Shown: piece after piece, positions 36,301 to 45,780 of the stretch
How positions within the stretch are numbered: position 1 is the stretch's first letter
Layout of the letters: each line of letters starts with the position of its first letter
Source: Branchiostoma floridae
Taxonomy: Eukaryota > Chordata > Leptocardii > Amphioxiformes > Branchiostomatidae
NCBI RefSeq assembly: GCF_000003815.2
Contig: NC_049982.1
Span: 11,931,183 to 11,993,182, forward strand
Length of the DNA: 62,000 nucleotides
Reading direction: 5' to 3'
Translations under genes and position numbers: made by a program
The notes under the pieces: generated by a model
What the model was told of the DNA's origin: nothing
The model's database searches: none
What the model saw: only the letters and a program-made list of their open reading frames with translations

Positions 36301-39300
36301 AAATTGTATAGGAGGCCCTGTAAAGGAGAATGCCTTGTGCATGTCTGTTAACACTGTATAATCATGTACACAGTACTAACCTGCAACCCTCTCCCTGTCC
36401 ATCTTGTTGACAATAGCAGAAATCCCAGCAGACACCAAGTGGGCAGCGCGGGTAGACACGGCACGGCAGACTTCCTTCACGGTCACACAGTCTGTCTCTG
36501 TAGCGTGCTTCAGTCCCAGGCTATGCAGGATTTTCAATGTTGGCCCCATGTCTCCAATTGGTTCCCTAGAATTTAAATCACAGATTTTCATTCTTATAGT
36601 TCCAAAAAGGTTGTCGCTGATTTTGTTGAGTCAAGCCTGCTGGGCCACATTTCAGCTGCCACATTTCAGCAAAATTACTCAGGGAGAGAAAGAGAGACAC
36701 TTTAACATTTAAACCAGTTACCTGGCACATCAGTAACACAGTAGCTTTACAGGATTATTGAATGGACTTTGCTGAACAATTGGACACAGCAAGAATGATG
36801 GAACATGAATGATCCATGGATTCCAAGATGAGTGTCATGATACAATCAGCATAAGTTCACTGCAGCATTCATCGATATGTGAAAAAACCTGGAAAGTAAT
36901 TAATAAGGTACTCAATATAACTTTTTTCATTAACATTTGTTGTATTCCTGCAAAAGCAAAAAGAACTGATAAGACTGATTGCTTGTTGTGGCATAATATT
37001 ATAAATGCTTATCCAACCATTGGATAGCCTAGAAAAACATGATATTTGCAATATCATTAACAAATGAAAGAATGTAGCCGCACAAATTTAGAAGCGGAAT
37101 GTTTCCAGGATTATAAACAAAAATTAATTACCTATATTTAATTACTTACATGCTTTGCACAAATATTTGCGTTGTTCCACTGATGAAAAATTAAAATGAA
37201 AAAAAAACACATTGATCACATGTTAAAAGATTTATAAGGATAATTATGATTTATACAATTGTAGATATAAGAGATGGCATAAATTCATTATTGCCAAAGA
37301 TTTCTATGACACTATGCCTCAAACGTTTCCTTCACTTTTCCCTTTGTATTATTATTTAAAAACCTGATAATTCTGAAAATATAACATGACTTTAATATCA
37401 ATGTTAAGTGATAAACGAGCCCTAGCCTTTTGACTTAGAAAATGTTACACAAATGTCCCTCCTACCAGCTGGGAATCAATATAATGCATTCAAACTCACC
37501 TCAGATATGTACACCTACAACACAAGATAAAGCAATATCATCAGACCAATAAGCAAAGTTCAACATATGAAAGCTTCATTCATATTATTAATGGGACCAG
37601 ACATGGAATAGTCTGTCTCAAACATAAATAAACATTCTGTCCTTAACATTTAAAAACATGACTATACACTGATTGTTATGTTTGTATTTCCTTCTTTCTC
37701 CTTCCATATTCAGAGTTCCTGTAGCATTACACTTGTGTGATTAATTTTAAATATGAAATAGAAATGTTTTATTGACTTATTTCATTTGACATAATAGATT
37801 TTTCTTCTTCTTTTTTTTTCTTTTTTGATTTGCATTTTGTTATTACATGATGTTAACCTCTGTTACTTATGCTTCAATTTCAATATTAAGTTACCTTAAG
37901 GTTAATAGGTTATTTGATTTCTGGATAGTTAAAAGGTCATTTGATCTTTTCTTTATGAAATTGATTTCCTTTCTTAGTAGATAGATATGCATTCTTGACA
38001 CAAATATTGTTTAACTTATGTTTATTTGTATGTAAAATAAGTTCAAGGGATGCTGACATATGAGATTTCATTTGAAAGATTTCTTTCCTTTTTTATAAAT
38101 TACACTATTCTGATTTTATATGTGAATAAAAAACAATAAGACAATAGTGGAAAGTGGGGTTACTATAAAACCACTTACTCTTCAATCTCTGAAACATATT
38201 TGGTCAGAAACGTTCCTCGTGTCTCCAAGTCTGGCGAGGTGCGACCGCCGAACACCAGCATCTGTTTAGTCATCTCCAGCAGCACAAGTCGCACCAGCTC
38301 ACCCATGTACATGCCACTGATCATCTTCTCATAGCTGACATACATGGAGAGAACAAGTCATGCAGATGTAAGCAATGGAATCATTCTCATGATATTGATA
38401 ATGAAGGTAAGTAGATACAATGGTGCTAAGTTAGTAATAATGTTCTTTGTCAATCATTATCAAATAGAGACATTACTGTATATTGACATACTATAAACCT
38501 TTCTTTCACGTCAGTCAATACATCGTATTAAAGTATGCTATGAAACAGTGAATGTCAGCTTAAGTTCTTTACATGAGCATAATTGTTTGTATGTCAGCCT
38601 AATTCACAACATACACTTATGTGTACATCTATTATGCTAAACAGTTAATGAGAGTACAAAAATCAGCACTCTTATGTCCATTATTGATTAGCCAACCGAG
38701 GTCACTATTTTGGTTCCTGAATTCTTTTCAAACAGTTGCTGTTTTATTTCTTGACATTATCTTTTGTTCATTAGACTGACTGTCTCTGTTTTTTTATGTA
38801 GCTTATTGTATTTGCACGTTATTTGTGTCTATTGTGTATGTATACCAATGTACTTATTTCTTTAATAAAAAAAAAAAATCAGCACTCACATTTGTTGGCC
38901 CTTGTTGATGGAGTGTTCATCGATCTCCCTGTCGTACGCAGTGAGCAGGTCATCGAGCGCCCCATCCTCTCCGAACGCCCCCCACTCCATGTTGACCACG
39001 ACCTGGTTGGGCTCCCCACGGTCCCCCTCCCAGATCTCCACATTGTCCAGTTTCTCCATGTAGCAGGCATTACTGCCAGTGCCTGGTCAGCGGGAAATAA
39101 CAGGCTGTAGCTTCAGAATGGATTCAGCCTACAAAATGTTTTCTTAAGACATCCAGGAAAGGGACAAATGTCCTATTACCAACCTTGGCAAATAAAACCA
39201 TAGGCAGTAGGCCATCAAGTTTTTGTTGAAAATAGTAACGTTATTATTTTGCCATATTAAAAATCCGATTCTATGCACTCAAACACTGTACTCGTTCCAC

Positions 39301-42300
39301 AGATCTAGAGATTCCCAAGAATCATACACTAACATACGCTGTGTACCCGGTCCACTGAAACATTCCCGAGAATTGGACACCAACACACACTATGTCTTGG
39401 TCCACTGAAAGATTACAAAGAATCATACACTATTAAACACACACTGTGTATTTGGTCCACCGAAAGGTTCCCAAGAATCGTAAGCTTGTGTACTCAATAC
39501 ATGTATACTGAAAGATTCCCGAGAATCGTAAGCTTACACACACTGTGTACTCAGTACGCTGAAAGATTCCTAGAATAGCACACTAACGGTAACACACACA
39601 CTGCCCAATCTACTGTCGATTCCAACTCACCTACAATGAGCCCAATGAGACAGTCATGGTCAGCCAGACCACATGCCATCATGGTCCCCACTGTGTCATT
39701 CACCACAGCAACTATATCTGTGTCAAAGTCCTGCAAGTAAAAACAATCAAATTTCATTCTGTCTTTCATTCTGTCCATTATCCTGCTTTGATTCCTTTGG
39801 TAAGCGCATTATAATTACTACTTGCCACTGCAGAAAATTCCAATGTGCAACCTCTGCTGAAGGAAAAAAAACTTTGACAGTCAGTATAGCACTTTAGGTT
39901 ACGTTAAACAATATAATAAAGCTTCTGATACATGTACAGTACAAGGTGTCACAAACATGCCAGCTGTCCCTTACGGCCTTAGCAGCACTCCCTTGTCACT
40001 GCAGCTCTGATCACACTTAACAAGTTACAGCTCACCCCACGCCTCTTGATTGCGTCCCGGAGCAGCCGCACCACATCCTCCCCCTCCACGCCCGCGGCAT
40101 TGAAGCCTTTGGTCCACTTGATAAGGGAGGCAGAGTCCAGCCCTCGCTGCTTACAGGGGAAGGAGAAGGTGAACCCAAGTGCCATCTTCCTATTCTTCAT
40201 CCCGATCTTCTCCAAGAACTTGCCCATGCAGTCAGCTATGTAGTCAAAGAGCTAGACAAGTAGCAAAAGATGATAGAAAATGCTTCAATTGAAAGCATAC
40301 CTTCTTAAAACTATTCTTAAGTTTTAGACCATACAGATGTTGATTTGATGACGGAACACTGCCACCTCCTGAGTTACCTGCTCTCCAGAGCCAGTCATGA
40401 TGCTTTCTGGAATGGCGTAGGTGTCGCTCTGTAGACGAACATCTTTGGCACCCTTCTCAATGTGGACATGCAGCACGCGGAAGTTACTGCCACCAAGGTC
40501 CAGGGCTAGGAAATCTCCGGACTCTGGATGGAAAAGGAAATATTGTTATTCTTCGGGACTAAAAGGACAGCACTTTCAAAGTTGATTCTCGTAAATGCAT
40601 CAAAGAAAATGAACCCCATCCAAGTTTAGTTGGTATATAAATAAAGAATAACAAAGAATACAGCTGCCAGTCAGTGTTGGCTGGGACTTATGGTGATAAA
40701 GCCGGCTTTACAAATCAAGANNNNNNNNNNNNNNNNNNNNNNNNNNNNNNNNNNNNNNNNNNNNNNNNNNNNNNNNNNNNNNNNNNNNNNNNNNNNNNNN
40801 NNNNNNNNNNNNNNNNNNNNTCACTAAAGTCTTTATGTGTCATACATACATGTGAAAACACATATTCCAATGCAAAATGCACAAGTTTAAAAAATCTGGC
40901 GTCATCAAAGAAAAAAACATAAATTCCAAGATCGTAATCCGGTAGTCAAATTTTCGTCGTCAGCACACTTAGCTAACACAAAGAGCAATAAAATAATTCT
41001 ATGTACATTGTAATTAAATAAGCCAGTGGTGGAAAAGTAGAAGCCAATGGCATACAGAAGGATACAACCTGAACACCTGCATCCAAATTCCAATGTTATC
41101 CAGCCAAGATAAGACATGCATTTTATTTCATACAGCCATCATGTCAGTGATTACCTGTCCCATCTGGTACAGCTCTAACATAGGTAGCCAGCATTTTGAC
41201 AGTTGCATCAGGGTTGGTTTCCTTTTTCAGCCCCTTCTCCATTTCCTTGTTGAGTCTTCCCATGATGTCGTTTAGGGTGTCATTGTCATACCGGAATGGT
41301 TTGAGGATCAGTTCAATCTGAGGGGACAAAAGGATCTATATGGTTAAACTTAAAAGGCAAATGATCTCCTTTTCTGAAAAGGTAGGATATGCCATAAAGT
41401 ATCATCATCAGTCAACGTCCGTACACCACAGGGTTATACCACCCCTTACAGGGTGATATACCCTTTCGCTGGCTGATTACAAGACGGGGATGCGCCAGGT
41501 TTCCACTCTGGGTGAATGGTATAAACCATCGAGTGGCTGATATGAGACGATGGTTTGCCTGGACTCCATCCGGGTGATTTGAAGTGAATCACCAACTCCA
41601 GACAGAAGGATTTGCACCATTGCACAGTGGGGCATGGCCAAAAATACTCTTTTTGCAAAAGGTGTGGTGGGTATATTTTACATGCTTGACGTGTGGCTCC
41701 CCAAACACGGGATCTCCATTTAACATCCTATCCGAGGGTAATTCATAAAGTATACTCTATTCAAACTTTTCATGGAATTGGAAGTATGGGGGTGGGGGGC
41801 AGATTTTAAATGAAAATGAAATAGAGCACTGCAGACAGACACAATGTCCTGATGATCATGTGTTTTTGTGAGCCTGCACTTTTGCATTATCATACATCAT
41901 CAGATCTACCTACATAGTGACAACCCTGAAGAAAGAGGCTACTGGTCTTCAAGCTTTCCCATCTACAGACAACAAACTGGATACAGTACTCTCACCTCTC
42001 AAATAGAAGTACCCCCTGGAATAAAAGAACCCCCCTGACAAATCTTCAAAATCTAATAAAAGTACCCCCTGGAATAAAAGTACCCCCCGGAAAAATACCA
42101 CATTGACATGTAAACGGTGTCCATGCTACTTCTGTCCAAGGGAAGATAATAAGCAGGTAGGTTCTTTTTATTTATTTATACAAAAGGCAATAGTAAGACT
42201 GACCCAAGCTATACCTCCTACACCCTAGCAACAGAGGTATTGGACTTTCGCTGCTGGCCATAGACTTTGGCATGACACGCCCCCCACCTACAAAGGTCAG

Positions 42301-43860
42301 CCTATTTGCAACACCACACCCACAGACAGCTTCACAAACACAAATCAGATAACAGTGATTAAAGAGAAAGAAATGACTTCAGTTCAGGTCATTGTTGGGT
42401 GAATCTGTACAGACTGTAGTTTGTTGTTAACCCTGAAACCCAATTTACATTTTTAATGGAAAACAAGCTGCAAAGATAAAATACTAGCTTTCCTTAAAAT
42501 CAATTTGTCCAGTTACCTAATCGGCAAGGTTACACAAACAATTTACAGCAGTGCAGGTGTGCACAGGTTAATCTTTAACATGGTTAGTTGTGTTTTAAAG
42601 TTTTAAGATACCACACAAATCAGCTTTAATGTGCAGTACCATATACTAGTACTAAAATAATACTGAAATCCCCCCAAAGCATAGAAATAATTTTAGCAAT
42701 TACTTCCAGATATTGTTTTCTGATTCATATATCCAGAAAAGCATTAAATCAATGGTTTCCCCTTATCATAAATACACAGGTAGCTAGGTTCAAAACAATG
42801 CATTAGAACAATGCAATTCTTTATGTCTAAAGTCTTACTAACAATAACTCATTCTTACCATGTCAGTGTTCTTTGTACACCAGTGTTTATAGTAATATTA
42901 CATACTGCATATAACGATACTGTAATCTCCCTCACCTCTAAACTCTCTGTGAATTCTTTCAGTTTTGCATTTCAACCCCATTTACCAGTGTTTTGATTGA
43001 TTTAAAACCATGACCGACTAATCAAGGAAATCTCATTCTTCCTTACCTTGCTTTTTAACTTTGAACATTGATTTTAGATAAGCTTAGTGATAAGAAAGGC
43101 GAGGTTGGAAATGGGAAGGTCATTTTCAAAATCAGCATTAGACTCAATGACAAATCAAGTCTACTTCTTTCCATCTCCCGATTAAAAATTAATAAAGGGC
43201 ATGTAACGTTATTACACGATGCATCTAATTCCCGAACATTAGGAAGTTCTTAATAACCAGATGGCCATTGTTCCACTGAGTTGCATGCAAAGTAAACCCT
43301 CAGGGCCGGTTGTAGAGACTTGGTTTGTCTACATTCCTGCAACCACAGACCTTCTGCTATTCGGGTAACGTTAAATTTACAGATCTGTTACTTCCTGATT
43401 TGTTTAAAAAAACTTTGACTGATTGACTTTCTTACTTACTAAATAATGATACAAATGTGCTAGTATGGTGTAGTAAATGCGAATATCGTACCGATTATCT
43501 TATCCAGAATATTTCCAATCTTAATGCTCTAAAATTGCATTGAGTGCCTTTATGTCATTGTTAGCTAGGTCTTTAAATCATATCATTACAGTCATTTTCT
43601 TATTCTCTAATCAAAAAACACAATGATTGTACCTGCATTCCAGGTATCAATAAACGAACGCGAAATACTTAACACGACAGTAAACCATGCCACGGTGTTC
43701 TGTGAAATGTTTATTGCACCCCATCTAACACCAGGCCGGCCCCTGCCCCTCCCCTTTCATAAATAACATCAACGTGACAACACAATGGTTTACCTTACCA
43801 AAGCGGATCGAGCAAAACAACCAAGCTTTTACACATTACCTTCTCCTCTTTGCTCGCCAT
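24153..43860 (-). CDS. HK: Hexokinase (complete, 9 coding exons, 450 aa)
   Basis: Coding exons in order: 43860-43840, 41317-41155, 40523-40378, 40251-40036, 39730-39631, 39082-38890, 38334-38179, 36565-36381, 24325-24153 (1353 nt, phases consistent). The enzyme phosphorylates glucose with ATP in the cytosol, the first step of glycolysis. Visible motifs: phosphate-binding LDLGGSN (about 69-75, with Ser where most family members have Thr); sugar-site GFTFSFPC (136-143) and KWTKGF; catalytic Asp in VNDTVG (D194); [10 protein letters not shown] (216-225); MEWGAFG with its Glu (E248); and adenosine-site GSGKGAA near the end. It is a single 50-kDa unit, not the tandem 100-kDa vertebrate HK1/2/3 form. 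The N-terminus MASKEEK lacks the hydrophobic mitochondrial-binding segment of HK1. The start has a strong context, gccATGG. Confidence 0.97.
24551..24880 (+). repeat. TTCCTGCAGGAA palindrome array, copy A
   Basis: A 165-bp flank is followed by about 170 bp made mainly of the 12-base palindrome TTCCTGCAGGAA and variants, separated by short AT-rich or GCGTTT/GCATTT spacers. The whole block, flank included, recurs inverted at 35632-35974. Because each unit is its own reverse complement, every strand and frame gives the same low-complexity peptide words. Those open frames are not genes. Confidence 0.9.
25367..25461. repeat. Composite hairpin (possible small MITE)
   Basis: Inner arms of 13 bases (AAAAGTACTGTAC at 25395-25407 and its exact complement at 25415-25427, 7-base loop) are nested inside outer arms of 11 bases (TAATAGGATAA at 25367-25377 and TTATCCTATTA at 25451-25461). 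A small MITE is the simplest reading. A foldback RNA is possible. Confidence 0.7.
26175..27349. mobile_element. Harbinger-like non-autonomous DNA transposon, copy 1
   Basis: The 1175-bp element has long terminal inverted repeats that begin GACCC and share AAGTGAGTTAAAC and AGGAATCCGATT about 30-45 bases in. A TCA triplet flanks both ends (26172-26174 and 27350-27352), matching a 3-bp target duplication. AATCCGATT recurs many times inside, mostly near the ends. No transposase is recognised. PIF/Harbinger is inferred from the 3-bp duplication and is not proven. Confidence 0.8.
27956..28270 (+). pseudogene. LINE reverse-transcriptase ORF, 3' fragment, frameshifted
   Basis: The first frame (27956-28171) has a C-terminal zinc-knuckle pattern, [17 protein letters not shown] followed by VYCTLY, typical of the end of non-LTR retrotransposon ORFs. 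After a frame change, a second frame continues with [12 protein letters not shown] and TYIYNCFKR, which looks like the usual end of the same protein family. The RT domain itself is absent. It is a decayed 5'-truncated LINE copy, clade not assigned. Confidence 0.65.
28856..31005. mobile_element. 2.15-kb TIR element with GACG-rich subterminal regions
   Basis: The ends are inverted: CCTCTGTGAAAATTCAAGCG at 28856 and its complement ending at 31005. The outer parts (28870-29530 and 30640-30990) are strikingly GC-rich and packed with GGACG, GACGG and CGTCC words in both orientations. The centre (about 29560-30600) is ordinary AT-rich sequence. A 54-bp unit is tandemly doubled at 29163-29270. No transposase is recognised. 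No target duplication is certain, although TG follows each end. Superfamily unknown. Confidence 0.75.
29163..29270. repeat. 54-bp tandem duplication inside the GACG-rich element
   Basis: Units 29163-29216 and 29217-29270 are diverged copies sharing GACGGA, TTGCGACGG and GTAATCCAGG. The 193-codon open frame that crosses them (minus strand) shows the same internal repeat and no domain, so it is read as a by-product of the repeat. Confidence 0.8.
31491..31560 (+). repeat. tRNA-like sequence (pol III A and B boxes), decayed
   Basis: TAGCTTGAGTGG at 31491-31502 resembles a tRNA A box and GGTTAAAATCC at 31536-31546 a B box with two changes (consensus GGTTCGANTCC). They are 45 bases apart, as in a real tRNA. 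TTCATGA sits where the anticodon loop would be, suggesting Met-CAT. The T-loop changes argue against a working tRNA. A SINE head or a pseudogene is more likely. Confidence 0.45.
31636..32812. repeat. Unit with direct CCGTTAAGCGTTACC repeats at both sides
   Basis: About five diverged copies of a roughly 31-base repeat (CACCGTTAAGCGTTACCG core) occupy 31636-31815. Three regular copies with a 31-base period occupy 32731-32812, in the same orientation. Between them lie four diverged copies of a segment with the words ATGCAGGAAATG, TTTCAGAGGG and AAAATTTC, at about 31850, 32010, 32175 and 32355 (spacing about 160-180). There is no coding potential. It may be a satellite-like or rolling-circle type unit. 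Confidence 0.7.
33165..33184 (+). other. G-run (possible G-quadruplex)
   Basis: A run of 7 G, one A and about 11 G follows a T-run and GGTT. It is also a place where base calls may be unreliable. Confidence 0.6.
33228..33405. repeat. Inverted-repeat element with 25-bp perfect arms
   Basis: ATGCCGGGAAAGGAATATAC begins the left arm (33228-33252). Its exact complement is at 33381-33405, leaving a 128-base centre. A partial extra copy of GCGGGAAAGGAATAT precedes the left arm (from about 33213). Likely a foldback or MITE-type element. Confidence 0.7.
33497..33645 (-). repeat. Diverged copy of the tRNA-derived repeat
   Basis: It shares AGCCGGATCACAAATC, the AAACAACA..CC..CTCCC..GGATTC block and CACTGTTACAC with the two copies at 34083 and 34363, but its B box is altered (GGATTCAAACC on the plus strand). 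Confidence 0.6.
34083..34254 (-). repeat. tRNA-derived SINE-like repeat, copy 1
   Basis: On the minus strand an A box TGGCCGAACGG (34197-34187) and a B box GGTTCGAATCC (34143-34133) both match the pol III consensus. They lie 54 bases apart, ten more than in an ordinary tRNA, as expected for a class II tRNA (Leu/Ser type) with a long variable arm. The A box is also Leu/Ser-like. The flanks do not form a clear acceptor stem, so I call it a SINE or pseudogene, not a working tRNA. Confidence 0.65.
34363..34535 (-). repeat. tRNA-derived SINE-like repeat, copy 2
   Basis: Nearly identical to copy 1 over about 165 bases (one visible difference is CCCCCGCC for CCCGCGCC near the B box), same orientation, 280 bases away. 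A recent local duplication or double insertion is implied. Confidence 0.7.
35155..35580. mobile_element. Harbinger-like element, copy 2 (truncated, inverted)
   Basis: It starts GACCCC and reproduces, in reverse orientation, the right-hand part of copy 1: AAGTGAGTTAAA, AGGAATCCGATTAAA, TTAAACTCAAACTTGCGACC, AAAATGTTGCCAGACT and GTGTGATTATAC. Similarity fades near 35575, about 55 bases before array A'. The other end is missing. Confidence 0.75.
35632..35974 (-). repeat. TTCCTGCAGGAA palindrome array, copy A' (inverted)
   Basis: An inverted, near-identical partner of 24551-24880, including the non-palindromic flank (AAAGTTATTATCATATTTCA through AAGATGGAGCTTCTT). It carries one extra 12-base unit. 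High similarity in the flank implies a recent shared origin. Confidence 0.9.
40721..40820. other. Assembly gap of 100 N
   Basis: Exactly 100 N within the hexokinase intron between exons 2 and 3. A round 100 usually marks a gap of unknown size. No exon is missing, since phases on either side join correctly. Confidence 0.98.
41318..43839 (-). other. HK: First hexokinase intron
   Basis: A 2.5-kb intron after a 21-nt first coding exon. The only structure noted is a short AAAAGTACCCCCTGGAAT-type repeat at 42001-42100. Intron 1 of single-copy hexokinase genes often carries regulatory sequence, but none was recognised here. Confidence 0.6.
42001..42100 (+). repeat. Short degenerate tandem repeat (AGTACCCCCTGGAATAAA)
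   Basis: Four diverged copies of an approximately 18-base unit, arranged as two close pairs separated by about 25 bases of other sequence. Intronic. Confidence 0.7.
43840..43860 (-). other. HK: Hexokinase first coding exon (7 codons)
   Basis: ATG with gcc before it and GG after, encoding MASKEEK, then donor GTAATG. It joins in phase 0 to exon 2 (IELILKPF). It is supported by a strong start context, correct phase and the expected distance from the conserved kinase core. No other upstream ATG exon was found. Confidence 0.85.
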
Positions 43861-45753
43861 GGCAGCTAAGCGATATAAGGAGCAGGCTGGACGATGGCGT
43901 GGTGAGTAGATTGAGTCACTGTGATAATCCTGACGATCTCGTGATGATGTTACCCACTTTAGGAGGAACACGTTTGCTGTCTCTCTCCCTGGCCCCGGAT
44001 CAACTACGTCACGCTACTCCGGGAACGAGAAGATCACCACTACACGCCAAGGAATTTTCATGAGTTTAACGTTAAAGATTATAGCTGTGAATGTCTAATC
44101 CGCTATTTGATTCAACCAACGAGCCCAATGAATTTATGTTAATTTTTAACGATGTATCTCTTATGTAGAGTTTCTGTCTATACATCTTTTCACCGTGTGC
44201 ATTATTTCTTATGGTTGAAAGGGGGCGTGGCAGGCGTGGCACTACGTTGGTGTAACGTTACCAAAGAGATTGCGAAGTAAAGGATAACGTTAACGTTAGT
44301 TTTAGTGAGAACAAAAGGCAATAACCTGGCCACTTGATGATAGTAGTCGACCTGCAATCATTTTGGGAATTAGTGTAGAAAAATTAAGTTGAAGTCATGC
44401 ATATAATATGGATTTTATTTTCGTGTAATAGCTGTTACTTTAACGTTAACTTAACGGTTAAAGGCGCCCAGAGCAGTTTTTAGTGCATTAAAATTGGGGA
44501 TATTCTGGATGAGACAATCGGTACGGTATTGACATTTACTTCACCATTCTAGCACATTTGTGTCATTATTTCGTACTTTCAGCGTTTAAAAGGACGCACA
44601 AACATGCCGCAAACGGACCCCTTTGATTTATTATATCCTACAATAAATCAGCACAGGATCGAGCCACTAACGGTTTCCCGTCGGTACTTTTCGGAGATTT
44701 TCGAACTCATGAGGTCATCGAGCGAATTGAATCTGATTCGCCCGTTCGCAAATCGAAACTTTATTCGAACAAGTGACGACATCTCCGGAAGCGTTCGGGA
44801 TTCATTTGTCATGGTCGCGTGCGTTCCGAAAATTTGAAATAATGGCACGTGCAGCGCTCAGATTTTCAATAAGTTCTCACCACCCAACGACGTCTCATCT
44901 TTGCTCAATAAATGTCGATATGCAATGAGATAGTGTTATTTAACCTTACTGTGTGTAAAAATGTCTTGAAAATTAAATTTCAAAAGACTCAAAAACTGTT
45001 CTGCGCGCCTTTAACGTTAGATCTAACTTGATGTAAGGTGTTGCATCAATTAGGTTAAAATAAGATCTTATTTCAACCTCCTCGGCTGTATGTTTTGGTA
45101 CCATAAAACACAGTGCACTATAAGCTTTTTTTTAAGTATTAAGAAGTGTTTTTAAAGGCTGTTCAATGTGATGATGGACCATTTGCAATGCTGATGTTTG
45201 ACTTTGGTAATAAGATGGTCACTAGCCATACCTGCGGGGCTACACTTATCTTTGTCTTCATGGTTAAATAGAGAAATCATACATAACGTTAACGTTAAAT
45301 CTTATATAGATGTTTTTACATCCATTGGGTCTGGTTGATTATGCAGTACTGACTGGATAAAAAAATCTAACAAAAAGTAAAATGACCACTCCCCCCCAAA
45401 AAAACGACGCGGGAGTAAAAATCTCAGACAATTAATAGCAAATTATCATTAAACGCCTGTCCTTGGTGCTGACAACCCTTCAAATACACTGTTACATAAC
45501 TGTTAACTGCTAACATGAATGTTGCCTTATAGACCAGCCACAATTGCTTTCTCTCTCACAGTAGAAACTGTGCGATTTAATCTTGTCGGGTTTTCCGCTT
45601 TTCTGCGCTGCCCAGTGGGAGCAAGGATGTTAAAAAACATTAACCTCCTTGGTGGGAGTAACGTTAAGCTGTCACATGGAGGCGTTGCCAAAAACTAGGA
45701 CACCTGAGGTGACCTCGCTGCGATCTCGTTCCCAGGTCATAATTAGGTCCAAG
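43861..45753. other. Divergent interval between hexokinase and Abraxas
   Basis: A 1.9-kb head-to-head spacer. A TACGTCA (CRE-like) word lies at 44005-44011, about 150 bases upstream of the hexokinase ATG. A transposon copy occupies 44462-45010. CpG-containing promoter-like sequence is found near both ends. No TATA box was recognised. Confidence 0.5.
44462..45010. mobile_element. TTAA-flanked non-autonomous DNA transposon (549 bp)
   Basis: The ends are inverted: AGGCGCCCAGAGCAGTTTTT at the left and the complement of AGGCGCGCAGAACAGTTTTT at the right (18 of 20 alike). TTAA lies immediately outside both ends (44458-44461 and 45011-45014), the target duplication of piggyBac and Kolobok elements. 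A 77-codon frame inside has no recognised domain. Confidence 0.85.
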
Positions 45754-45780
45754 ATGGCGGCGGTTCGTTTGGGCGGAAGT
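45751..45780 (+). promoter_or_regulatory. YY1-type motif over the Abraxas ATG, ETS-type motif after it
   Basis: AAGATGGCGGC (45751-45761) matches the extended YY1 site and contains the start codon. GCGGAAGTG, about 15 bases further on, matches an ETS/GABP site. The pair is common in TATA-less housekeeping promoters whose start site lies just upstream of the ATG. Confidence 0.6.

Larger units (their letters stand above)
24326..36380 (-). other. HK: 12.1-kb final hexokinase intron, transposon nest
   Basis: The intron is bounded by donor GTTAGT (minus, 36380) and acceptor CAG (24326). It holds nearly all the repeats of the window, listed separately. Gaps between the listed repeats (for example 24900-25360, 27360-27950, 28280-28850 and 36000-36360) show no recognised feature. 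No host coding exon was seen. Confidence 0.85.

Noticed and set aside
38879-39070. Open frames on both strands over the hexokinase exon at 38890-39082
   Set aside because: Shadows in wrong frames. The hexokinase frame explains the exon, including [10 protein letters not shown] and MEWGAFG.
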